From Cellulomonas sp. ES6 (GTDB lineage Bacteria > Actinomycetota > Actinomycetes > Actinomycetales > Cellulomonadaceae), in contig NZ_CP125655.1 in NCBI RefSeq assembly GCF_030053835.1, positions 1,240,001 through 1,304,000 on the forward strand: a stretch of 64,000 nt of DNA. Direction: 5' to 3'. The notes under the pieces are model-generated. The model did not search any database and was not told where the DNA came from. It was given only the letters and a program-made list of their open reading frames with translations. This document shows positions 30,656-40,926 of the stretch, piece after piece; the stretch's first letter is position 1; each line of letters starts with the position of its first letter. The translations under genes and the position numbers were made by a program.

Positions 30656-32074
30656 ATGACGGATCTCGCGCTCGTGGTCGCGCTCGCCGGCTCGCTGCTC
30701 GTCGGCGTGGCGGTGGGCTGGCTCGCCGCGGCCGGTCGCTCCGCGGCGCGGCTGCGGGCGGCGGAGGTGGAGGCCGCGCGGTGGCGGGCGTCCGCGGAGG
30801 TCCGCGGGGAGCTCGGCGGGACGGCCGGCGAGGAGCGGCAGGCGGACCGGTTCCGGGCGCTCGCCGCCGACGCGCTCGCCCAGAGCAGCGAGCAGTTCCT
30901 CGCACTCGCGCACCAGAGCCTCGCCGCGCGGCACCAGGAGCAGTCCGGCGACCTGGCCCAGCGCGAGCAGGCGGTGCGGGCGCTGGTCGACCCGCTGGCG
31001 CGGACGCTCGACGCCGTGCGCACGGAGCTGCGCACCGCCGAGCAGGCCCGCGCGCAGGGCGACGCCGCCCTCGGCGAGCAGGTCCGGCAGATGCGCGAGG
31101 AGGCCGGGCGGCTGCGGGAGGAGACCGCGCGGCTCGTGACCTCGCTGCGGTCGTCGCAGGTGCGGGGCCGCTGGGGCGAGGTCCAGCTGCGTCGCGTCGT
31201 CGAGGCCGCCGGGATGCTGCCGCACGTCGACTTCGTGGAGCAGGACCAGGTGCGCACCGACGACGGGCTGCTGCGGCCCGACATGGTCGTGCACCTCGCC
31301 GGCGGCAAGCGCGTGGTGGTGGACGCCAAGGTCGCGTTCCTCGGCTTCCTGGAGGCGGTCGAGGCGACGGACCCGGCGGAGCGGGAGCGACGCACCGCGG
31401 CGCACGCGCGGCACGTCCGCGCCCACGTCGACCAGCTCGCCGCCAAGCGCTACTGGGACCAGTTCGCGCCGTCGCCGGAGTTCGTCGTGATGTTCGTGCC
31501 GGCGGAGGCGTTCCTGCACGCGGCGCTCGACGTCGACCCCGGCATCGTCGAGCGGGCGTTCGAGCAGAACGTCGTGATCGCCACGCCGATGACGCTGCTC
31601 GCCCTGCTGCGGACCGTCGCGTACGCCTGGCGGCAGGACGCGCTGGCCGGCAACGCCCAGGCGGTGCTCGACCTCGGCAAGGAGCTGCACGGCCGCATCG
31701 CGACGCTCGGCGGGCACCTGTCGAAGGTCGGCCGGGCGATCGACGGCGCAGCCACGGCGTACAACCAGTCCATCGCGTCGCTCGAGTCGCGCGTCCTGGT
31801 GTCCGCGCGGCGCCTCGCGGACCTGCGGGTGGTCGACACCGACCTGCCCACGCCGCAGCCCGTCGAGCGGCGGCTCTCGGTCGTCACCGCCCCGGAGCTG
31901 GTGGCGTGGGAGCAGGCGCGGGTCGTGGGGCTCGACGGCGAGGGAGTGCCCGGCCGCGGCGCGGAGCGCGACCGGGCGGCGGCCCTGGGCGCGCTGGACG
32001 ACGCGGTGCTCGGGGCCCCGGGCGACACCGGCACGACCGACGACGCGGGGACGACCGGCGGTCCGGCGACCTGA
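30656..32074 (+). CDS. rmuC: DNA recombination protein RmuC
   Basis: The intact 472-aa protein has an N-terminal membrane helix (residues 3-25), a long coiled coil (about 30-170) and the RmuC nuclease-like core: RGRWGEVQLRRVVEAAGM, LRPDMVVHL, RVVVDAKVAFLGFLEA and YWDQFAPSPEFVVMFVP. It limits inversions at short inverted repeats in E. coli. The acidic Thr/Gly-rich tail is lineage-specific. The ATG at 30656 follows a CAGGCT -10-like box, possibly leaderless. Confidence 0.93.
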   Translation: MTDLALVVALAGSLLVGVAVGWLAAAGRSAARLRAAEVEAARWRASAEVRGELGGTAGEERQADRFRALAADALAQSSEQFLALAHQSLAARHQEQSGDLAQREQAVRALVDPLARTLDAVRTELRTAEQARAQGDAALGEQVRQMREEAGRLREETARLVTSLRSSQVRGRWGEVQLRRVVEAAGMLPHVDFVEQDQVRTDDGLLRPDMVVHLAGGKRVVVDAKVAFLGFLEAVEATDPAERERRTAAHARHVRAHVDQLAAKRYWDQFAPSPEFVVMFVPAEAFLHAALDVDPGIVERAFEQNVVIATPMTLLALLRTVAYAWRQDALAGNAQAVLDLGKELHGRIATLGGHLSKVGRAIDGAATAYNQSIASLESRVLVSARRLADLRVVDTDLPTPQPVERRLSVVTAPELVAWEQARVVGLDGEGVPGRGAERDRAAALGALDDAVLGAPGDTGTTDDAGTTGGPAT

Positions 32075-32156
32075 GCGCGCGCTCGCGGGCGCGGATCACG
32101 ACGCGCTCCCGGGAGGCGGACCGTGGCGCTCTCCCAGGGGCGGACCGCGGCGGGAG

Positions 32157-33200
32157 TCAGACCGGGCGGACCGCCAGGTCGCGGCGCTCGCCCCGGCGGG
32201 GTCGCGGGTCGTCCGTACCCGCCGCCCGCAGGTCCGTCCGCAGCTCCCGCGGCAGCGAGAACATCAGGTCCTCGGTCGCGGTGCGGACCTCCTCCACCTC
32301 GCCGAAGCCGTGCGCCGCCAGGACGTCCAGCACGTCCCGCACCAGGATCTCGGGCACCGAGGCGCCCGACGTCACCCCGACCGTCCGGGCGCCCGCCAGC
32401 CACGCCGGGTCCACCTGGGCGGCCGTGTCGACGCGGTACGACGCCCCCGCACCGGCCTCGAGCGCCACCTCCACGAGGCGCACCGAGTTCGAGGAGTTCG
32501 CCGACCCGACCGTGATCACGACGTCGCACTCCGGCGCGAGCTTCTTCACCGCGACCTGCCGGTTCTGCGTGGCGTAGCAGATGTCGTCGCTCGGCGGGTC
32601 CTGCAGCAGCGGGAACCGCTCGCGCAGCCGGCGCACCGTCTCCATCGTCTCGTCGACCGACAGCGTCGTCTGCGAGATCCACACGACGCGGCTCTCGTCC
32701 CGCACGGTCACGTCGGCGACCGCCTCGGGCGACGCGACCACCTGCACGTGGTCCGGCGCCTCGCCCTGCGTGCCCTCGACCTCCTCGTGGCCCGGGTGCC
32801 CGATCAGGAGCACGTCGAGGTCGTCGGCGGCGAACCGCACCGCCTCCCGGTGGACCTTCGTGACGAGCGGGCAGGTCGCGTCGATCGTGCGCAGCGACCG
32901 TGATGCGGCGGCGGCCCGCACCGCGGGGGACACGCCGTGCGCCGAGAACACCAGCCGCGCACCCTCCGGCACCTCGTCGGTCTCGTCGACGAACACCGCT
33001 CCCCGCGCCGCGAGGGTGTCGACGACGTGGCGGTTGTGCACGATCTCCTTGCGGACGTACACCGGGGCCCCGTAGTGCTCCAGCGCCTGCTCGACGGCGA
33101 CGACCGCGCGGTCGACGCCGGCGCAGTACCCGCGCGGGGCGGCCAGGAGCACGCGCCCGCCGCGGCGGGCGTCCGGCGCGGGCGCGGTGTCGGGCGTCAC
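32157..33200 (-). CDS. ispH: 4-hydroxy-3-methylbut-2-enyl diphosphate reductase IspH
   Basis: The intact 347-aa Fe-S enzyme makes IPP and DMAPP in the last MEP-pathway step. Three cluster cysteines are visible in [22 protein letters not shown] and [11 protein letters not shown], with substrate-binding His in IVHNRHVV and [11 protein letters not shown], the catalytic Glu in the latter, and [11 protein letters not shown]. The C-terminal 25 residues ([12 protein letters not shown]) are a basic extension. It is divergent from xseA and convergent with rmuC. Confidence 0.95.
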   Translation of the reverse strand: MTPDTAPAPDARRGGRVLLAAPRGYCAGVDRAVVAVEQALEHYGAPVYVRKEIVHNRHVVDTLAARGAVFVDETDEVPEGARLVFSAHGVSPAVRAAAASRSLRTIDATCPLVTKVHREAVRFAADDLDVLLIGHPGHEEVEGTQGEAPDHVQVVASPEAVADVTVRDESRVVWISQTTLSVDETMETVRRLRERFPLLQDPPSDDICYATQNRQVAVKKLAPECDVVITVGSANSSNSVRLVEVALEAGAGASYRVDTAAQVDPAWLAGARTVGVTSGASVPEILVRDVLDVLAAHGFGEVEEVRTATEDLMFSLPRELRTDLRAAGTDDPRPRRGERRDLAVRPV

Positions 33201-33326
33201 CGCGCCAGTCTAGGCGCCGGGCACCCGGCGACGACCGGGCGGCGACCGGGCGGCACCCGGTCGCGCCGGGCTGCCGGGCAGCGGCGACCGCGCCGGGGTG
33301 TCGAGGCGGCGTGGCAGGGTGGGTGC

Positions 33327-34691
33327 GTGCAGCAGCCCTCCCCGACGTCCCGCGCACCGCCGCCGGCCCGCGCCCGGGGACGCCCCCGACGGACCTGCCC
33401 GCCCGGGCCCTCGACACGACGGCGGAGCGCCCGTGGCCGGTGCGGCTGCTGTCCGTGAAGATCGCCGACTACGTCGCGAAGATGTCCCCGCTCTGGGTCG
33501 AGGGCCAGGTCGTGCAGCTCAACCGGCGCCCCGGCGCGGGGATCGCGTTCCTCACGCTGCGCGACACGGACACGGACATGTCGCTGCCCGTGTCGCTGCC
33601 TGCCCAGGTGCTGGCCTCGGTGGCGACGCCGCTCAGCGAGGGCGCGCACGTCGTGGTGCACGCCCGCCCGACGTTCTGGACCAAGCGCGGCACGCTGCAG
33701 CTCAACGCCGACGAGGTCCGGGCGGTCGGGATCGGCGAGCTGCTCGCCCGCATCGAGCACCTCAAGCGCGTGCTGGCCGCCGAGGGGCTGTTCGACGCCG
33801 AGCGCAAGGTCGCGCTGCCGTTCCTCCCGCGGGTCGTCGGCCTGGTGTGCGGCCGGGAGTCCAAGGCCGAGCACGACGTCGTCGTGAACGCCCGCGCCCG
33901 CTGGCCCCAGGTCGAGTTCGTGATCCGGGAGGTCGCGGTCCAGGGCGCGGGCGCCGTCCCGCAGGTGAGCCGGGCGATCGCCGAGCTCGACGCGGACCCG
34001 CGGGTGGAGGTCGTCGTGGTCGCGCGCGGCGGCGGCTCCGTGGAGGACCTGCTGCCGTTCAGCAACGAGGCGCTCGTGCGGGCGGCGGCGGCGTGCCGCA
34101 CGCCCCTGGTGTCGGCCATCGGGCACGAGACGGACACCCCGCTGCTCGACCTCGTGGCGGACTACCGCGCGTCCACCCCGACGGACGCCGCGAAGCGCAT
34201 CGTCCCGGACGTCGGCGAGGAGGGCGCGGGTGGCGCAGGCCCGGTCGCGCATCCGGGCCGCGGTGGAGCACCGGGTGGCGCGGGAGGCCGCCGGGCTCGA
34301 GCAGGTGCGCAGCCGCCCCGTCCTCGCGCGCCCTGGCACGATGGTGGAGACGCGTGAGGCGGACGTGCACCGGCTGCGGGAGACCGCGCGACGCTGCCTG
34401 GACCACGCGCTCACCGGCGGGGCCGCGCAGGTCCGATCCCTGGCGGCCCAGGTCAGGGCGCTGTCGCCGGCGGCCACCCTGGAGCGCGGCTACGCCGTCG
34501 TCCAGACCGCCGACGGGGCGGTGGTGCGGGACGCCACGAGCGTCGCCGCGAAGGACTCGCTGCGCGTGCGGCTGGCCCGCGGCGAGCTCATCGCGTCGGT
34601 GGTGGCCGTGGCACCGGGCCGGCGCCGGCCCGCCGACGCGGACACCGCGGCGGGCGCTGACGCCACGTCGGACGGGGCCGCCGGCTCCTGA
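33327..34691 (+). CDS. xseA: exodeoxyribonuclease VII large subunit XseA (two frameshifts)
   Basis: The protein (about 455 aa) has the OB fold ([29 protein letters not shown]), the catalytic core [20 protein letters not shown] and [20 protein letters not shown], and a C-terminal coiled region ([16 protein letters not shown]). With XseB it degrades single-stranded DNA. The N-terminal 16 codons from the GTG at 33327 are joined by correcting a missing base near 33375. A second shift near 34216-34222 (one extra or two missing) precedes [12 protein letters not shown]. Confidence 0.92.
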
Positions 34692-34751
34692 CCGCGGGAG
34701 GCGGTGCCGGGACGGCCCGGCGACGGCGCACGGGCCGTGGGGCGCGCGGAG

Positions 34752-34882
34752 CTCCCGGTGCCGGCTCGACGGCCGGGTCCGGGAGGCGAGCGGCGCTCCC
34801 GCCGGCACTGGCTCCACGGCCGGGTCGACAGACGCGGCACTCCCCTGGCACCGGCTCGACGGCCGGGTCCGGGCGGCGCGCC
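34752..34882. repeat. 44-bp imperfect tandem repeat upstream of xseB
   Basis: Three copies start at 34752, 34796 and 34840. Each begins CTCCC and contains CCGGCTCGACGGCCGGGTCC or a close variant. The array occupies half of the 250-bp xseA-xseB gap, a spacing unusual for these two genes, which normally overlap. Confidence 0.8.
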
Positions 34883-34941
34883 GTGCGTCCCCGGACCGCT
34901 GTCCCGGGCCGGGTGTCCTCGGTCGTTGGTTAGATGGACCC

Positions 34942-35204
34942 GTGAGCGCCACCACCCCCGCACCGGACGCCCCGGGCGTCGCCGAGCTGTCCTACGAGCA
35001 GGCCCGTGACGAGCTGGTCGCCGTCGTCTCCCGCCTGGAGGCCGGTGGCGCGACCCTGGAGGAGTCGCTGGCGCTGTGGGAGCGCGGCGAGCGCTCGCCG
35101 CGCGCTGCCAGGAGTGGCTCGACGGCGCGCGGGCCCGGCTGGACGCCGCCCGGACCTCCGACGACGCCCCCGACGCGCCGGCCGGCGAGGGCCGCCCGGC
35201 CTGA
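34942..35204 (+). CDS. xseB: exodeoxyribonuclease VII small subunit XseB (one frameshift)
   Basis: The 87-aa protein has the typical [20 protein letters not shown] and [12 protein letters not shown] helices followed by [16 protein letters not shown] missing G near 35091 breaks the frame at GEALAARC. The GTG start lies six bases after a TTAGAT -10-like box (34930-34935), so the transcript may be leaderless and independent of xseA. An acidic tail ends GEGRPA. Confidence 0.87.
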
Positions 35205-35294
35205 CCGTCCGCGGGCGCCGGCCGCCCGGTCCCTGATCCGCCCGACCCCGACCGAGACCGTCCCCCGGCACCGCAGCCGGACCGAAGGAGCAGC

Positions 35295-36242
35295 ATGTCC
35301 GAGCAGTCCGCCCCCGCCACCGCCCGCGCCCTCGTCGTCGGGGAGGCCCTCGTCGACGTCGTGCTGCGGCCGGGCGACGAGCCCGCCGAGCACCCCGGCG
35401 GCAGCCCCGCGAACGTCGCGATCGGCCTCGGGCGGCTCGGGCGCCGGGTCGACCTGCTGACCTGGCTCGGCGACGACGCGCACGGCGACCTGGTGCGCGC
35501 GCACCTGGAGTCCTCCGGGGTCCACGTGCTGGCCGGCGACCGCCGCCCCGAGCGCACCCCGGTCGCCCGCGCGCACGTCGACGAGGCCGGTGTCGCGAGC
35601 TACGAGTTCGACCTCACGTGGGACCTGCCCGACCGCTGGGACGAGAGCGACGGCGAGGCGCTCGTCGTGCACACCGGCTCCATCGCCACGGTCATCGAGC
35701 CGGGCGGCGAGGCGGTCGCGCGGCTGCTCGCCGACCGGCGTGCGACCGCCACGCTGACGTACGACCCGAACCTGCGGCCCGCGCTCATGGGCTCGCCGGA
35801 GCGGACGCTGCCCGTCGTGGAGCGGCTCGTCGGGCTGGCGGACGTCGTCAAGGTGTCGGACGAGGACCTCGGCTGGCTCCACCCGGGCGTCGCCCCGGTG
35901 GAGGTCGCGCGCGACTGGGTCGGGCGCGGGCCGGCGCTGGTCGTCGTCACGCTGGGCGGCGAGGGCGCGCTGGCGGTCACCGCGGGCGGCGACGAGCTGA
36001 CCGTCACGGCACCGCGGGTGCAGGTCGCGGACACGGTCGGCGCCGGCGACTCGTTCATGGCGGGGCTGGTCGACGGCCTGTGGACCGCGGGCCTGCTCGG
36101 CGCGGACGCCCGGGACCGGCTCCGGGCGGTCGACGTGGCGACGGTCGAGCGGGTGCTGGCGCGCTGCGTGGCGATCGCCGCGATCACGGTGTCCCGCGCC
36201 GGCGCGAACCCGCCCACGTCCGCGGAGCTGGGCGAGGCCTGA
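35295..36242 (+). CDS. PfkB family carbohydrate kinase
   Basis: The intact 315-aa ribokinase-family sugar kinase has signature 1 ([17 protein letters not shown]) and signature 2 with the catalytic base ([16 protein letters not shown]), plus [13 protein letters not shown]. Fructokinase is the closest guess, but specificity is not decidable. The ATG has an upstream AAGGAG. It is convergent with the sugar importer ATPase, across a palindromic element. Confidence 0.9.
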   Translation: MSEQSAPATARALVVGEALVDVVLRPGDEPAEHPGGSPANVAIGLGRLGRRVDLLTWLGDDAHGDLVRAHLESSGVHVLAGDRRPERTPVARAHVDEAGVASYEFDLTWDLPDRWDESDGEALVVHTGSIATVIEPGGEAVARLLADRRATATLTYDPNLRPALMGSPERTLPVVERLVGLADVVKVSDEDLGWLHPGVAPVEVARDWVGRGPALVVVTLGGEGALAVTAGGDELTVTAPRVQVADTVGAGDSFMAGLVDGLWTAGLLGADARDRLRAVDVATVERVLARCVAIAAITVSRAGANPPTSAELGEA

Positions 36243-36267
36243 CCGACCCGGCGGGCCCAGCCCCGCC

Positions 36268-36335
36268 CGAGGTCGTCACGTCCGGCCGAGGTCGTCACGC
36301 GGACCTGACGACCTCGGCCCGGGCTGACGACCTCG
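36268..36335. repeat. 68-nt GAGGTCGTC palindromic element, copy A
   Basis: GAGGTCGTC occurs twice and its complement GACGACCTC twice, forming nested perfect arms (outer 11 bp, inner 14 bp, 8-nt loop). A second 68-nt copy lies at 52728-52795. The two differ mainly in the central loop. It sits between convergent genes and could act as a two-way terminator. Confidence 0.9.
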
Positions 36336-36345
36336 ACGGCGGAGC

Positions 36346-37725
36346 TCAGCCCGCCTGGCGGTGCCGGCCCGCGGACGGCTCGCGGCCGCCGGACGGCTCG
36401 GCGCCGCCGGACGGCTCGCGCTCTCCGGACGGCTCGCGGCCGGACGGGCGGCCGTCCGACGCCGTGCCGTCGTCCGAGCGCTCCGCATCGCGGTGCGCCC
36501 GCTCCAGCGCGGCCCGGCGGTCCTCCTCCGTCTCGGCGTCGATCCGCTTCGCCGCCTCGTCGTCGTACGTGAGGTTCTCGCCGGACTCCGGGTCGAACAC
36601 CAGCAGCCGGCGCGGCTCGAACCACAGCTCGGCGCGGCTGCCGTCCCGCACGCGGCTCTCCGACCCGAGCGCGACGACGACCTGCGTCCGCATGCCCTCG
36701 CCGTCGAGGTCCCGGTCGAGCTCCTCGAGCTTCGCCGCGACGTCGGCGTGGGTCTCGAACGGGATGTACGCGTACAGCTCGGCGCCGAGCCACTCGACGA
36801 CGTCCACGTCGGCCTCGAACCGCACGCCGCCGTCCCGCTTGGCGTCGTCCATCACGCGCGCGTCCTCGACGTGCTCCGGGCGCAGCCCGACGATGACCAG
36901 CTCGCGGCCGTCGATGCGCTGCCGCAGGTCGTCCGTGAGCGGCACCTCGGCGAACGGCAGCACCAGGGAGTCGCCGCGCACCTCGCCCGGCATGAAGTTC
37001 ATCGGCGGCGACCCGATGAACCCGGCGACGAACAGGTTCACGGGCTGCTCGTACAGCGCCCGCGGGCTCGCGACCTGCTGCAGCTCGCCCTTGCGGAGCA
37101 CCGCGACCCGGTCGCCGAGCGTCATGGCCTCCGTCTGGTCGTGCGTGACGTAGACGGTGGTGGTGCCGAGCCGGCGCTGCATCCGGGCGATCTCGGTGCG
37201 CATCTGGCCGCGCAGCTTGGCGTCGAGGTTCGACAGCGGCTCGTCGAACAGGAACGCGCGCGCGTCCCGGACGATCGCCCGGCCCATCGCGACGCGCTGC
37301 CGCTGGCCGCCGGACAGGTTCGCGGGCTTGCGGTCCAGGTGCTCGCGCAGCTCCAGGGTGTCGGCGGCGAACTCGACGTGCGAGCGGATCTCGTCCTCCG
37401 TGAACTTCCCCTTCTGCAGCCGCAGCGGGAACGCGATGTTCTCGAACACCGTCAGGTGCGGGTACAGCGCGTAGTTCTGGAACACCATCGCCAGGTGCCG
37501 GTCACGCGGGGCCTTGTCGTTGACGACCTCGTCGCCGATCCTCAGCTCGCCGGACGTGATGTCCTCGAGGCCGACGATCATCCGGAGCAGCGTCGACTTC
37601 CCGCAGCCGGACGGCCCGACGAGGATGACGAACTCCCCGTCCTTGATGTCGAGGCTGACGCCGTTGACCGCCGGGTAGCCGTCGCCGTACTCCTTGACGA
37701 TGTCCGTCAGGGTGATGGATGCCAT
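36346..37725 (-). CDS. ugpC: sugar ABC transporter ATP-binding protein (SugC/UgpC/MsmK type)
   Basis: The intact 459-aa protein has Walker A LVGPSGCGKSTLLRMI, signature [14 protein letters not shown], Walker B AFLFDEPLSNLD and the C-terminal TOBE regulatory domain (FIGSPPMNFMPGEV, VGLRPEHVEDA). A tail of about 85 residues beyond the usual length is charged and ends in EPSGxx hexapeptide repeats encoded by an 18-nt tandem array (36373-36441). The ATG has a GAGGAA ribosome site. It is the last gene of the importer operon. Confidence 0.93.
   Translation of the reverse strand: MASITLTDIVKEYGDGYPAVNGVSLDIKDGEFVILVGPSGCGKSTLLRMIVGLEDITSGELRIGDEVVNDKAPRDRHLAMVFQNYALYPHLTVFENIAFPLRLQKGKFTEDEIRSHVEFAADTLELREHLDRKPANLSGGQRQRVAMGRAIVRDARAFLFDEPLSNLDAKLRGQMRTEIARMQRRLGTTTVYVTHDQTEAMTLGDRVAVLRKGELQQVASPRALYEQPVNLFVAGFIGSPPMNFMPGEVRGDSLVLPFAEVPLTDDLRQRIDGRELVIVGLRPEHVEDARVMDDAKRDGGVRFEADVDVVEWLGAELYAYIPFETHADVAAKLEELDRDLDGEGMRTQVVVALGSESRVRDGSRAELWFEPRRLLVFDPESGENLTYDDEAAKRIDAETEEDRRAALERAHRDAERSDDGTASDGRPSGREPSGEREPSGGAEPSGGREPSAGRHRQAG
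36373..36441. repeat. 18-nt tandem repeat in the ATPase C-terminus
   Basis: Units starting GGACGGCTCG at 36373, 36391, 36409 and 36427 (last partial) encode the hexapeptide EPSGGR and variants at the end of the SugC-like ATPase. Confidence 0.85.
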
Positions 37726-37751
37726 GGGGTTCCTCCTCGTGCGGCGGGGCG

Positions 37752-38600
37752 TCAGCCCTTGACGGCGCCCTGGGTCAGCCCGGAGACGATCTGGCGCTGG
37801 AACAGCAGCACCAGCACGACCACGGGCACGGTGACGACGACCGCGGCGGCGGAGATGGCCCCGGTCGGCTCCTCGAACTGGGAGGCGCCGGCGAAGAACG
37901 CCAGCGCCGCGGGGACGGGGCGCGCGGCCTCGGTGGACGTGAGCGAGATCCCGTAGACGAAGTCGTTCCAGGCGATGAAGAACGCGATCAGCGCCGTGGT
38001 GAACACGCCGGGCGCGGCCAGCGGGACGATCGCCTTGCGGAACGCCTGCCAGGTGGTGGCGCCGTCCACCTGCGCCGCCTGCTCGAGCTCCCACGGGATC
38101 TGCCGGAAGAACGCGGTGAGCGTCCAGATGGAGATCGGCAGCGTGAGCGACAGGTACGGGATCACCAGGCCGGGCCAGGTGTCGTACAGCCCGATGGACC
38201 GCCAGAGGTTGAACAGCGGCGTGACGATCGAGATGACCGGGAAGATCGACACCGCGAGCGCCGTGGTGAGGATCAGCTTGCGGCCGGGGAACTGCAGCCG
38301 CGCGATCGCGTAGGCGGCGAGCGTCGACAGCACCACCGAGATGGCCGTGGCGATCAGGGAGATGCCGACGGAGTTGCGCAGCGACGACAGGAACAGGTCC
38401 TGCGCGGACCCGTCGGGCGCGAGGATCTGCTCGTAGTTGCCCAGCGTCCACGTGCTCGGCAGGAACGTCCCGGTGTTGAGGTCGCTCGACAGCTTGAACG
38501 ACGTCGCGAGGATGGACGCGACGGGGAACAGCGCGTAGATCAGCACCGCGAGCGTGATCGCCGCCCAGGCGACCTTCTGCCGGCCGGACATGGCACCCAT
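37752..38600 (-). CDS. sugar ABC transporter permease (SugB/MalG type)
   Basis: The intact 282-aa protein has six membrane helices, starting WAAITLAVLIYALFPVASIL. It carries the EAA loop (ELEQAAQVDGATTWQAFRK) that contacts the ATPase and ends FQRQIVSGLTQGAVKG, typical of MalG-type subunits. Its ATG overlaps the preceding permease stop by one base. A 26-bp gap precedes the ATPase gene. Confidence 0.92.
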   Translation of the reverse strand: MGAMSGRQKVAWAAITLAVLIYALFPVASILATSFKLSSDLNTGTFLPSTWTLGNYEQILAPDGSAQDLFLSSLRNSVGISLIATAISVVLSTLAAYAIARLQFPGRKLILTTALAVSIFPVISIVTPLFNLWRSIGLYDTWPGLVIPYLSLTLPISIWTLTAFFRQIPWELEQAAQVDGATTWQAFRKAIVPLAAPGVFTTALIAFFIAWNDFVYGISLTSTEAARPVPAALAFFAGASQFEEPTGAISAAAVVVTVPVVVLVLLFQRQIVSGLTQGAVKG

Positions 38601-39584
38601 CAGCGGTCCCCCTCGCGCCGGCCAGGTCGACCTTGAAGATCTTGATCGCGATGAAGCAGATGATCAGGACGCACACGAACAGCAGCACGGAGATCGCGGA
38701 CCCGAGACCGATCTCGAGCCTGCTGATGGACGTCCGGTAGGCCAGCAGCGACAGCACCGTCGTGTTGTTCGCGCCGTTCGTCATGATGAAGACGTTGTCG
38801 AAGATGCGGAACGCGTCGAGCGCCCGGAACAGGACGGCGACCATGATCGCGGCCTTCATGTTCGGCAGGACGACGCGCTTCATCCGCTGCCACCACGTCG
38901 CACCGTCGACCTGCGCGGCCTCCTCCAGGTCGCCCGGGACCTGCGCGAGGCCGGCGAGCAGCAGCAGCGAGATGAACGGCGTGGTCTTCCAGACCTCGGA
39001 CGCGATGATGACGAACAGGCTGGTGCCGGTGCCGGCGAACCAGTTGAGGTCGGGGCTGATGCCGGCACCCAGTCGAACCAGTGGTTCACGTACCCGGAGT
39101 CGATGGCGAACGCGTAGAACCACGCGAACGCCGAGACGACGGTGATGATCCCGTAGGGCACGAGGATCGCGGTGCGCAGCAGCCCGCGCAGCCGCGTGAT
39201 CGCCCGGTGCATGACGAGCGCGAGCGCGAACCCGAGCACCAGCTCGATGGCGACGGTGACCAGCATGATGATCGTCGTGACCAGCAGCGAGCCCCAGAAC
39301 ACGGGGTCGGTGAGGATCACCGCGTAGTTGCCGAGCCCGACGAACGCCCGGTCGCCCGGGGCGGTGAGCCGGTTGCGGAACAGCGACTCGTAGACCGCCT
39401 GCAGGATCGGGTAGGCGGTGACCGCGAGCATCACCACGAACGCCGGCCCGGCGAGCAGCCACCCGAGCCGCGCCTCGGCCCGCGCCCGGTCGCTGCGGCG
39501 CGGCTTGCCGGACCGCTCGGGCCCGGACCCGCGGGTGCTGCGCGCGGCGACGCCCGCCGTCGCGCCGGTGACCTCGGTGCTCAT
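38600..39584 (-). CDS. sugar ABC transporter permease (SugA/MalF type, two frameshifts)
   Basis: The protein (about 328 aa) has a basic N-terminus of 40 residues and six membrane helices: LLAGPAFVVMLAVTAYPILQ first, and the EAA loop DLEEAAQVDGATWWQRMKR. Missing bases near 39067-39071 (just before GAGISPDLNWF) and in the run at 38617-38622 (before the last residues ARGDR) shift the frame. It partners with the MalG-type permease downstream. Confidence 0.9.
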
Positions 39585-39630
39585 CTCGGCGCCCCCTCGG
39601 GTCCGGCGGGGCGCGCGTCCTCGCGTCGGT

Positions 39631-40926
39631 TCACAGCAGGCGCTCCCCTCGCAGCACGGCGGTGATGAAGTCGGTCGACTCCTGCGGCGTGGAGTCCGGG
39701 TCGACGGAGGCCGGCGGGTGCCAGGTCTCGACGAGGCCCTGGGAGACCTCGTTGTAGTACGGGGTCTGCGGGCGGGGCGCCGCCTGCTCCAGCGACTGCC
39801 GGATGACGTCCGCCATGGGGAACGTCTCCTGCACGTCGGGGTCGTCGTAGGCGACGGTGCTGGCGGGCGGGTTGCCGTCGGAGACGAAGTACGCCGCCTG
39901 GTTCTCGGGCGTCGTGATGCACACCGCGGCCTCGTACGCCTCGTCGACGTGCTCGCTGAACGCCCCGACGCCGAGGTTGATCCCGCCGTACGGCGGCGCG
40001 GCGTCCTCGCCCTCGACGACCTGCGGGTAGACGGCCCAGCCGACGTCGTCGAGCAGCTCCTGGTCGAGCGTGCCGTCCTCGACCGCGCCCTGCATGGCCG
40101 GCCACACGAACGGCCAGTTCACCATGAACGACCCGCTGTCCCCCTGGAACTGCGAGAGGGAGGCGTTCTCGTCCTGCGTCGGGAGGCCGGGACCACCGAG
40201 TCCCTCGGAGCCGATCTCCCCGATGATCCGCGCCGCCTCGCGCCCGGCCTCGGAGTCCAGCCCCAGCTCGACGTCCTGGGCGTCCGCCTCGGGCGTCTCG
40301 ACGATGTGCCCGCCCGCCGACTCGACCAGCGCGTTGATCCAGACGGTGTAGGCCTCGGCCTTGACGCCCTGCACGCCGAGGCGCTTGTCCTGGTCGCGGG
40401 CCGCGTCCATCACCTGGTCCCACGTCACCGGCTGCGACATGTCGAGACCGGCGGCCTCGGCGACGGACGTCCGGAACCACAGCAGCTGCGTGTTCGCCCA
40501 GAACGGCACGGTCACCAGCTCGTCGCCCCAGGACGCTCCCTGCAGCGCGCCCTCGGCGACGTCCTGGCTGACCTGCTCGGCGACCTCCGGCGGCACCGGC
40601 GCGAGGAACCCCGCGTTCGCCAGCTCGGGGATGAACGGCGGGTCGAGGCTCATGAGGTCGATCGACGAGTCCGAGGCGGCGAGGCGCCGGGCGAGCTGCT
40701 CGCGCTGGGCGCTGGCCTCGCGGGGCAGCACGGACACCTCGATGCGGTAGGCGCCGTCCGCCTCCTCGGTGCACTGCTGCGCGAGGGCGGCCTGCCCGCC
40801 CGCGTCGGGGTTGGTGTACCAGGTCAGCACGGGGGTGTCGTCGGCCGGGGCGCACGCCGCGAGCCCCACGCCGAGCGCGAGCACGGCTCCCGCGGCGATC
40901 CCCCTCGATCGTCTGCGCACCCTCAC
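39631..40926 (-). CDS. extracellular sugar-binding lipoprotein (LpqY-like)
   Basis: The intact 431-aa family 1 solute-binding protein has a signal peptide with lipobox LAAC (cysteine near residue 22), then LTWYTNPDAGGQAALAQQC, SSIDLMSLDPPFIPELANA and FWANTQLLWFR. The order binding protein, two permeases, ATPase equals mycobacterial lpqY-sugABC, which recycles trehalose; trehalose or a maltodextrin is therefore likely. The GTG at 40926 has a GGGAGGGAG ribosome site. The 46-bp gap to the permease shows no hairpin. Confidence 0.88.
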   Translation of the reverse strand: MRVRRRSRGIAAGAVLALGVGLAACAPADDTPVLTWYTNPDAGGQAALAQQCTEEADGAYRIEVSVLPREASAQREQLARRLAASDSSIDLMSLDPPFIPELANAGFLAPVPPEVAEQVSQDVAEGALQGASWGDELVTVPFWANTQLLWFRTSVAEAAGLDMSQPVTWDQVMDAARDQDKRLGVQGVKAEAYTVWINALVESAGGHIVETPEADAQDVELGLDSEAGREAARIIGEIGSEGLGGPGLPTQDENASLSQFQGDSGSFMVNWPFVWPAMQGAVEDGTLDQELLDDVGWAVYPQVVEGEDAAPPYGGINLGVGAFSEHVDEAYEAAVCITTPENQAAYFVSDGNPPASTVAYDDPDVQETFPMADVIRQSLEQAAPRPQTPYYNEVSQGLVETWHPPASVDPDSTPQESTDFITAVLRGERLL

